Made by a program: the position numbers and the translations under genes | NCBI GenBank assembly: GCA_039029935.1 | Contig: JBCCFC010000318.1 | Span: forward strand, 1 to 11,240 | Direction: 5' to 3' | DNA from: G039029935 sp039029935 | GTDB taxonomy: Bacteria > Chloroflexota > Anaerolineae > Caldilineales > Caldilineaceae | Length of the DNA stretch: 11,240 bases | Part shown: positions 1 through 5,833 of the stretch, piece after piece | Layout: the number at the start of each line of letters is the position of its first letter | How positions within the stretch are numbered: the stretch's first letter is position 1 | Notes under the pieces: generated by a model | What the model was told of the DNA's origin: nothing | What the model saw: only the letters and a program-made list of their open reading frames with translations | Database searches by the model: none

Positions 1-18
1 GAAACAAATAAGCACAGC

Positions 19-24
19 TAGAAT
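19..24 (+). promoter_or_regulatory. Possible -10 hexamer for the large secreted protein gene
   Basis: TAGAAT matches the TATAAT consensus at 5 of 6 positions and would give a leader of about 40 nt before ATG 72. The matching -35 would fall at or before the first base of the window, so the call cannot be completed here. A single hexamer in AT-rich DNA is weak evidence. Confidence 0.2.
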
Positions 25-58
25 TAAGGTGTTCGTCAATTGATTTTTTGTTTCTTAC

Positions 59-71
59 AAAGGAGAAGAGG
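59..71 (+). promoter_or_regulatory. Shine-Dalgarno deciding the ATG 72 start
   Basis: AAAGGAG (59-65) sits 6 nt upstream of ATG 72. The more 5' in-frame TTG at 48 has no comparable site and would put the Shine-Dalgarno inside the coding region, so ATG 72 is preferred. Confidence 0.75.
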
Positions 72-3000
72 ATGCACCACAGGCGATTCTTGGCTATCTC
101 GATTCACTGGACACTGACGCTCACACTACTACTCACCGGAACCCTGCTACCCGCCCATCATCTACAGGCGGCACACCGGATTTCTGCACAGGCTATCACA
201 GACAACATCACAGACAGCACAACACACACATCAACGACCATTCCTGACAAATTTAACCAAAATGCCAGCCCCAACTACATTGTCCTCAATGCCAATGGGT
301 TTGCCCCCACTGCCATGACCATCCGTCAGGGTGACACGGTGACGTGGCACAATGCCAGCGGGCAGGCGTATACGTTGACGACTGGACCACCGCCTGTCGA
401 GGCCGTCACGGTTGGCAATCAGTCGCTCTTTTTGCCGTTGATTACACGGCAGACAGCGCAGGGCGACCGCAAGGGTGCGCCCCTACAATCGGTAATTGCA
501 CCGGACCAGAACGAGGGCGAGTTTAATGAAATCTTGGCTCCTGGAAGCGACTTCACCTACACGTTCAACATCACAGGAACGACGACCTATTATGTTGCTG
601 AGAACACCGCATTTGTCGGCCATATCATTGTCGAGGAGGCTGGTGCGGTCGGTGTGAGTCGCATCAGTCCTGCCGATGGTGAGAGCGATGTGGCGGTGAC
701 GCGCGAGACCATCATCGAGTTTGATGCGCCCATCGCGGCCAACAGCTTCACGGCCACCAGCTTTCAGGCCAGTTTTGGGGGCGAGCGACTCAACGCACGG
801 CTGCAACTCTCGGCTGATGGCAAACGCGTGACGCTCTTCTACAGCGAGCCACTACCAGCCAGCGCACGGGTACTGGTGACGGTTGATGGCGACAATGTGC
901 TGGACACCAATGGCAATGCGGTTGATGCCGATGGCGATGGCGTTGCAGGTGGCATGGGTCAGTTTACGTTCAACACACTCAGTTTGACCACGCTGGACGG
1001 CACAAGTGTCTGTGGGCGCGTTTTTGCGTCGGAACTGGCACAGGTTGCGGCGGCAGACAGTCCCGAAAATATCGCCGTGAATGTGCCGTTGCAAGATGTC
1101 ACCATCACCGTTGATGGGCAGGAGGAGACGCTGCGCACCACCACCGATGCACTGGGCAATTTCTGTCTCGACCCGGCTCCTGTTGGTCGTTTCTTTGTGC
1201 ATATCGACGGACGCACAGCCACCAACGAGGTCGCTGATGGGGCGTACTATCCCTTTGTGGGCAAGGCATGGGCATCAATCACGGGGCAAGAGACCAACGT
1301 TGGTGATGTCTATCTGCCCTTGATTGAGGCGGGAACATTGCAGTCGGTCAGCGAGGATGCGGACACGACCATCACCTTTGCCGATAGCGTGACCAATGAG
1401 TTCCCAGAATTGGCGGGGACAGAGATTATGGTCCCAGCGGGATCGCTCTTTGCTGATGATGGCACACGCGGCGGTCAAGTCGGCATCGCACCCGTTGATC
1501 CCGCACGGCTTCCCGGCGCACTGCCCCCCGGCCTCAACTTCCCCGTTGTCATCACTGTGCAGACCGATGGTGCGACCAACTTTGACACACCCGCCCCCAT
1601 CTGTTTTGCCAACTTGCCCGACCCCGGCACAGGCGAAATTCTCAACCCAGGCGACAAGAGTGCGCTCTGGAGTTTTAACCACGACACAGGCCGCTTTGAA
1701 GTCGTCGGTCCTATGACGGTCAATGATGATGGCTCACTGGTTTGTACGGACCCCGGTGTCGGCATCGAGGCACCCGGCTGGCATGGGCGCAATGGTGGTA
1801 CGCCTGGCGATCCCTGTGAAATGTCCACTGAGGATATTATTGACACCGTTGTTGATTTGGGTGCTGCCGCCGCAAACTGTCTAGCCGAGTTAGCAGGTGT
1901 GCGTGGAGCCATCCAAAAGGCACTCAAGCTTGCGGGGGACATTCGGGGACTGGTCAGCAGCATTCGCGGCCTACAGAGTAGCATCCAGCAAGGGAGCAAC
2001 GTTGGGGCTGCGCGCGAATCACTCAATGTGATTAAAAATGGCAAGTCGCTAATTGTCAACGCGGTCGCAGAGGTCACAAGTCAGTCGCCTGTAGGCAAAG
2101 TCCAAGCAGCACTCAAATGTGCCGAGTCGATTCTGGGGGCGATTGAGAGCATCTGTGGGCGCGTCACAAGCAAGGGCAGCGAGTGTACATCGGTTTGGGT
2201 GCGTGTGACCTGCATTGGTGTGTCGGTGGCGCGACTGACATTGACGCAAATCAACAATTTGGCCGATGCTGCCGAAAAGGGGCTGCGTGAATTGGGCTTG
2301 ACCCTAGTCTGCAATGGCATTGACAAAATTGCCACGCTGCTGGGACTTGCGCCCAATGGCACAGTGCTGGCCTCATCCACGCTGCAAGATGATGACCCTG
2401 TGCCGCCAGAAGTGCTGGATGAATTGGTGATTCTGCTGGCCGATACCGAGGCGTTGCTAGCTGAATATGAGGTCATCGAGGAATACTTTAAAAATGCCAA
2501 TGACCTTGATGAATTCCTGCTTGAAACCGAGCGCAACAGCAGTGCTCTGGGTCAAGATTTCTTTGGCTATCCGGCCAACGCCTTCTATCTGGTAGAATAT
2601 GCCAATGACGATACAGGGCTGGAACTGCGTGGCACAACGGGTGCAGAGGGACAGTTTAGCGTGATTTTGCGCCCCGAAAGCGACTACATTGTACACGTCT
2701 ATGACCCCATCAACGATAGACAGGGCATTGCGCAGGGGACATCCGCTGCTGTTGGTCAACCCACCACGCTCACAGCGGTCGATTATCGTGGTCCCTTTGA
2801 CTCCACCGACAGCGATGGCGACGACCTGAGTGATGAGGTGGAGCGTATCATCGGCACAAACCCGAGCCTTGTCGACACTGACGATGATGGTACACCCGAT
2901 GGCGTGGAGATTCAACAGGGTAGCGACCCGTTGGATGGTATTGCGGTTGCACTGGGCATCATCGGCTCGGCAGACACGGCAGGCACAGCAGTCGATATCT

Positions 3001-5147
3001 GTGCGCTCAACGACTTGATTGTCGTGGCCGATTCGGCAGCGGGTGTCGCCCTCTTCAACGCCTTCAACGGCATGAACCCATCTATCATCGCCCAAATTGA
3101 CACACCTGGGGCGGCGCAGGATGTTGCCTGTGGTCAGGGTATCGTGGCGGTGGCTGATGGCTTTAGCGGATTGGCTCTGATTGATGTCAGCGACCCCAGC
3201 AACGCCACGCTCACACATCAAATCAGTTTAACCGATACCGTCAGCGCAGTGGATATTGTGGGTGATGTTGCCTATGTGGGTACAGCCAATGGCAGCAATA
3301 GTCGCCTCTTTGCGGTGGACCTGAGCAATGGTGCAATCTTGGATGATACGTTACTGGGTGCAAGTGTCGATGATGTCGATGGCACAAGCGATGCCCTCTA
3401 TGCGCTCACGAGCAGTCAACTACACACATTGTTGCTCTCACCCGATCCATTGCGCATCATCCGCACAGTCGCGTCGCCGGGAACAGTTACAGGTAGTCGG
3501 CGTTGGCGTGTCTTTGCAGGTGAGGAGACACTCTATACCACTCATGCACGGGGCTACAACACCTTTGACATCAGCGATCCCTTCAGCCCGTTGGGCATTG
3601 CGCAGGGCAGCAGCAACCAGTTTGGCTGGAAACAACTTGTCACCAACGATGCGGGCTTGGGCATTGCCGCTGTGGGTGCAAACAGTACGAATGATGGAAC
3701 CCATCACATCTCGCTGTACAACACCCGCCCACTCACCGAGACCACGCTGGACAACAATTTCTTGACCCAACTCCAGACACCTGGGTTGGCGGCGGCGTTG
3801 ACACTCTACAATGGGCAGGCATATGTAGCCGACAGCGATGCCGGGATGCAGGTTATCAACTATCTGGCAGCAGACACCAAGGGTATCACACCAACGGCAT
3901 CTTTTAACACGAACTTTAGCCCTGGCTTGGCTGAGGCAGATGCGCTCATGCATGTGCGTGTCGATGCCAGCGATGATGTGCAGGTGCGCAATGTTGAAGT
4001 CTTTGTCGATGGTGAACGTCGAGTTAGCGATGGTAACTATCCCTTTGCAACGTGGTTACGCACACCACCGTTGAGCAACGAGACCTTTACACTGCAAGTG
4101 CGTGTCAACGATACGGGTGGCAATGCGCTTTGGCTCGATGCGCAGACGATCCAGCTTGTGCCTGACGCCACACCACCACGTGTTGTTTCATCAACACCGC
4201 GCAACGCTGGCTTTATCGCACCCGATGAAATCAGCGAGGTGTCGTTGTACTTGAGCGAGGTGCTGAACGAGGCGACCGTCAGTGCAGACAACGTCCAAGT
4301 CACAGAGGCAGGGGCAGATGGTCTACACGGCACAGCGGATGACCAATCACTGACAACCAATATCGCCTATGACAGCAGCGAGCATCGCATCACCCTCACC
4401 TTTGCCAACGTGCTGCCCGAAGGCCGCTATCGTGTCCTTCTCAGCACGGCCATCACCGACTTGGCAGGCAATGGACTACGCGCAACCAACGAGGCAGGCT
4501 CGCACTACGCGTGGCGATTCCGCAGCAGCAAGGCGTTTGATGTTGATGAACATGTACTGGCACTCTTCAACTTTGCTGATTCAGATGATGATACCGTCAC
4601 CGACAGCAGTGGTCATAACCGTCATGCCACGCTCATCGGTGGAACCTATGTGGAAGGGCGTCTGGGTCCTGGCCTCCGTGTGGAGCCAAGCGATTTAGTG
4701 GGTGTTGATTGGAGTGCGTATGCCGAGTTGCTCACGCCGCCCTATACCATTGAAATGCTGCTTACACCAGAGGGGACATCCAGCTATGCCAAGCTCTTTA
4801 GCTTTGATGATGGCAGCGATCATGGCTGGTACTATCGCAACCGAGGGATCGTCTCCTATCCCCACAGTTCTATTGGCTTTGGTCAAGTGCTGCCAGACAC
4901 ACTGCACTACATCGCTTTTGTCTCATCCACAGAGGGAACGATGGATGTCTACTATCAAGGGGCGTTGCTTGGCTCGACACCATCCGGATTTAGCAGTGCG
5001 CCCATCGATGCCATCTTCTTCCGTGATGATACCAGCACCGGACGTGGGGAGCAGGTGACAGCGGTTGTGGAGGCGTTGCGGATTAGTAGCGTGGCGCGCG
5101 GTGCCGAGGAGATTACGTTGGCGCAGGCAGGCATTGCTGAAGAGTAG
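72..5147 (+). CDS. Very large secreted multidomain protein (cupredoxin-like, Ig-like, TSP3, LVIVD propeller, LamG)
   Basis: Seen: the reading frame opens at TTG 48, but ATG 72 is the better start because AAAGGAG lies 6 nt before it and the product then begins with a clean signal peptide (basic MHHRR, hydrophobic core, probable cleavage after LQA, residue ~33). Domains by approximate residue from ATG 72: cupredoxin-like 69-190; SbsA-type Ig (Big_5) 195-305; carboxypeptidase-regulatory-like beta-sandwich 312-387; beta-rich module containing IMVPAGSLF and ALWSFNHDTG 420-577; alpha-helical block 584-824; second carboxypeptidase-regulatory-like segment 834-890; TSP3-like Ca-binding repeats (DSDGDDLSDE, DTDDDGTPDG) 907-957; LVIVD-like beta-propeller 957-1275; Ig-like 1275-1363; second Big_5 1365-1487; LamG/concanavalin-like 1490-1691. 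Family knowledge: such mosaics are exported and act in surface adhesion or glycan binding. No catalytic residues, LPXTG, PEP-CTERM or other C-terminal anchor was seen, so how it is retained at the cell is unknown. It ends at a strong terminator and appears monocistronic within the window. Exact role not recognised. Confidence 0.9.
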   Translation: MHHRRFLAISIHWTLTLTLLLTGTLLPAHHLQAAHRISAQAITDNITDSTTHTSTTIPDKFNQNASPNYIVLNANGFAPTAMTIRQGDTVTWHNASGQAYTLTTGPPPVEAVTVGNQSLFLPLITRQTAQGDRKGAPLQSVIAPDQNEGEFNEILAPGSDFTYTFNITGTTTYYVAENTAFVGHIIVEEAGAVGVSRISPADGESDVAVTRETIIEFDAPIAANSFTATSFQASFGGERLNARLQLSADGKRVTLFYSEPLPASARVLVTVDGDNVLDTNGNAVDADGDGVAGGMGQFTFNTLSLTTLDGTSVCGRVFASELAQVAAADSPENIAVNVPLQDVTITVDGQEETLRTTTDALGNFCLDPAPVGRFFVHIDGRTATNEVADGAYYPFVGKAWASITGQETNVGDVYLPLIEAGTLQSVSEDADTTITFADSVTNEFPELAGTEIMVPAGSLFADDGTRGGQVGIAPVDPARLPGALPPGLNFPVVITVQTDGATNFDTPAPICFANLPDPGTGEILNPGDKSALWSFNHDTGRFEVVGPMTVNDDGSLVCTDPGVGIEAPGWHGRNGGTPGDPCEMSTEDIIDTVVDLGAAAANCLAELAGVRGAIQKALKLAGDIRGLVSSIRGLQSSIQQGSNVGAARESLNVIKNGKSLIVNAVAEVTSQSPVGKVQAALKCAESILGAIESICGRVTSKGSECTSVWVRVTCIGVSVARLTLTQINNLADAAEKGLRELGLTLVCNGIDKIATLLGLAPNGTVLASSTLQDDDPVPPEVLDELVILLADTEALLAEYEVIEEYFKNANDLDEFLLETERNSSALGQDFFGYPANAFYLVEYANDDTGLELRGTTGAEGQFSVILRPESDYIVHVYDPINDRQGIAQGTSAAVGQPTTLTAVDYRGPFDSTDSDGDDLSDEVERIIGTNPSLVDTDDDGTPDGVEIQQGSDPLDGIAVALGIIGSADTAGTAVDICALNDLIVVADSAAGVALFNAFNGMNPSIIAQIDTPGAAQDVACGQGIVAVADGFSGLALIDVSDPSNATLTHQISLTDTVSAVDIVGDVAYVGTANGSNSRLFAVDLSNGAILDDTLLGASVDDVDGTSDALYALTSSQLHTLLLSPDPLRIIRTVASPGTVTGSRRWRVFAGEETLYTTHARGYNTFDISDPFSPLGIAQGSSNQFGWKQLVTNDAGLGIAAVGANSTNDGTHHISLYNTRPLTETTLDNNFLTQLQTPGLAAALTLYNGQAYVADSDAGMQVINYLAADTKGITPTASFNTNFSPGLAEADALMHVRVDASDDVQVRNVEVFVDGERRVSDGNYPFATWLRTPPLSNETFTLQVRVNDTGGNALWLDAQTIQLVPDATPPRVVSSTPRNAGFIAPDEISEVSLYLSEVLNEATVSADNVQVTEAGADGLHGTADDQSLTTNIAYDSSEHRITLTFANVLPEGRYRVLLSTAITDLAGNGLRATNEAGSHYAWRFRSSKAFDVDEHVLALFNFADSDDDTVTDSSGHNRHATLIGGTYVEGRLGPGLRVEPSDLVGVDWSAYAELLTPPYTIEMLLTPEGTSSYAKLFSFDDGSDHGWYYRNRGIVSYPHSSIGFGQVLPDTLHYIAFVSSTEGTMDVYYQGALLGSTPSGFSSAPIDAIFFRDDTSTGRGEQVTAVVEALRISSVARGAEEITLAQAGIAEE
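276..645 (+). other. Cupredoxin-like domain lacking type-1 copper ligands
   Basis: The segment begins YIVLNANGFAPTAMTIRQGD followed by TVTWHNASGQ and ends GTTTYYVAENTAFVGHIIVEE, which follows the plastocyanin/halocyanin strand pattern. At the usual first-His position the sequence reads AYTL, and the usual C-x2-H-x(n)-M loop reads YYVAENTAFVGH, so Cys, His and Met ligands appear replaced by Val, Asn and Phe. It also carries an insertion with LFLPLITR between the two halves. It is best read as a structural domain that does not bind copper; the alignment was by eye. Confidence 0.55.
1821..2543 (+). other. Cys-containing alpha-helical block inside the secreted mosaic protein
   Basis: Residues ~584-824 are rich in Ala, Leu, Val, Ile and charged residues with heptad-like spacing (for example DLGAAAANCLAELAGVRGAI), unlike the beta-rich modules on both sides. 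Seven cysteines occur from DPC just before the block through NCL, KCA, ICG, ECT, TCI and VCN, compatible with disulfide-bonded helices in an exported protein. It is followed by an acidic, Leu-rich helix (LLADTEALLAEYEVIEEYF). I do not recognise the family. Confidence 0.5.
2790..2940 (+). repeat. Thrombospondin type-3-like calcium-binding repeats
   Basis: Two Asp-rich loops, DSDGDDLSDE and DTDDDGTPDG, are each followed by a short helix (EVERIIGTNP and VEIQQGSDP). This is the standard TSP3 pattern D-x-D-x-D-G-x2-D-x2-E. Such repeats bind calcium and often act as rigid spacers before propeller or lectin domains, as here. Confidence 0.85.
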
Positions 5148-5169
5148 CGGTAGATAAATCCGCCCAAAC

Positions 5170-5215
5170 AAAAAGGGCGATGGTCGTCATATATCACGAA
5201 CCATCGCCCTTTTTT
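5170..5215. terminator. Bidirectional rho-independent terminator
   Basis: GGGCGATGGT (5175-5184) pairs perfectly with ACCATCGCCC (5200-5209), with a further partly complementary TCGT/ACGA inner stem. It is flanked by A5 on the left and T6 on the right, so a GC stem followed by a U-tract forms on both strands. It lies 22 nt after the stop of the large + strand gene and 19 nt beyond the stop of the minus-strand 42-codon gene, so it fits ending both convergent transcripts. Confidence 0.9.
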
Positions 5216-5234
5216 GTGCTGTTGTGTGTATTGT

Positions 5235-5363
5235 TCACCCAAGCGTAACCAAGCTCCCAACTACGGCAGCAAAGACGCCAAGGATAAACAGTCGATACGT
5301 CATCTCGCCTGCGAAAGACTTCATCAACTTTTCGTGTTTGTGTGCCACTCTTTGTCGTTTCAT
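5235..5363 (-). CDS. Small single-pass membrane protein (42 aa), hypothetical
   Basis: The minus-strand frame reads MKRQRVAHKHEKLMKSF, then a short AGEMTYR junction, then the hydrophobic stretch LFILGVFAAVVGSLVTLG before TGA. Seen: ATG start; a purine-rich Shine-Dalgarno-like GAGGGG on the minus strand (complement of 5371-5376) about 7 nt upstream; a basic N-terminus with 7 Lys/Arg and 2 His in the first 17 residues; one ~18-residue helix at the C-terminus; and the terminator at 5170-5215 placed correctly for this strand. The charge pattern suggests an N-in membrane protein with almost no extracytoplasmic tail. Family and function are not recognised. Chance is possible for a frame this short, but start signal, TM helix and terminator together support a real gene. 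Confidence 0.6.
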   Translation of the reverse strand: MKRQRVAHKHEKLMKSFAGEMTYRLFILGVFAAVVGSLVTLG

Positions 5364-5680
5364 ATCACTTCCCCTCTTCTACTGTCTCTTAACACTATCT
5401 GCTTACTTAGCATAAATCATTTTGTGGGATGACTCGTGCTTAACTGTTGTCTTGTCCATAGTATAGAGGAAAAGTGAAAACAACTCATCTGGCATTTGAC
5501 GAGATGGCAGGTACGTCATTTTGCGTAACATTTTATCCAGATGCAGCCGACATGACCAGCGTAAAACGGTGTGTTTCAAAAAAATAGTGGCGTATACGCA
5601 CCGTACCACATCCTTATCCCCGTCTTTCCAAAAAGCAACGCCAATCCTTGCACCAACGTTGGCGATGGCTTCTTTCTGAA

Positions 5681-5700
5681 CTCCCCACCCTCCTCCCGCC
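5681..5700 (-). other. G-rich tract with G-quadruplex potential
   Basis: On the minus strand this reads as runs GG, GGG, GG, GGG and GGGG separated by single bases. That allows a short-loop two-tetrad, possibly bulged three-tetrad, quadruplex. It ends 8 bases before the T-tracts of the putative McrB-like promoter, on that gene's template strand. Folding is inferred from composition only. Confidence 0.35.
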
Positions 5701-5707
5701 GCGTTAC

Positions 5708-5736
5708 TTTTGCTTTTTTGCCTTTTTTGGTATACT
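5708..5736 (+). promoter_or_regulatory. Putative promoter of the McrB-like gene (T-tracts plus extended -10)
   Basis: TGGTATACT (5728-5736) contains a TGn element directly before TATACT, which matches TATAAT at 5 of 6 positions; extended -10 promoters need little or no -35. Just upstream are T-runs at 5708-5711, 5714-5719 and 5723-5728, separated by GC or GCC. Predicted transcription start is near 5743, giving a leader of roughly 90-125 nt depending on the start codon. No good -35 was found. Confidence 0.4.
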
Positions 5737-5833
5737 CGAAACGTAAATGTCAGCTTAGTGCGGTTTGTATTAAAATCATGAATCGCTCCCAATGTGTCAC
5801 AAGTCCTCGATGAAATTCATGAAGTAGCACAGA

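Larger units (their letters stand above)
5364..5833. other. Intergenic region of about 470 bp, no convincing gene
   Basis: Two open frames occupy part of it: 129 codons on the minus strand (5403-5792, TTG start) and 80 codons on the plus strand (5571-5813, GTG start). Neither has a good ribosome-binding site or a recognisable product. Other contents are two 10-bp palindromes, GCGTATACGC (5590-5599) and CCAACGTTGG (5653-5662), a G-rich minus-strand tract (5681-5700), T-tracts and an extended -10 (5708-5736), and a small dyad ATGAAATTCAT (5810-5820). It probably carries the divergent control regions of the 42-aa gene and the McrB-like gene. Confidence 0.6.

Noticed and set aside
2457..3221. 254-codon minus-strand frame within the large secreted gene (and similar 100-200 codon antisense frames)
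   Set aside because: Antisense shadows of a strong coding region; Cys/Arg/His-heavy translations without start signals.
5214..5432. 72- and 63-codon plus-strand frames after the first terminator
   Set aside because: They lie antisense to the better supported 42-codon minus-strand gene, start inside or just after the terminator and lack ribosome-binding sites.
5403..5792. 129-codon minus-strand open frame in the intergenic region
   Set aside because: It uses a TTG start with no good ribosome-binding site, overlaps the putative promoter of the McrB-like gene, and the translation shows no motif I recognise.
5571..5813. 80-codon plus-strand open frame
   Set aside because: GTG start without Shine-Dalgarno; the composition follows T-tracts and C-runs rather than protein-like codon use, and it spans the candidate promoter.
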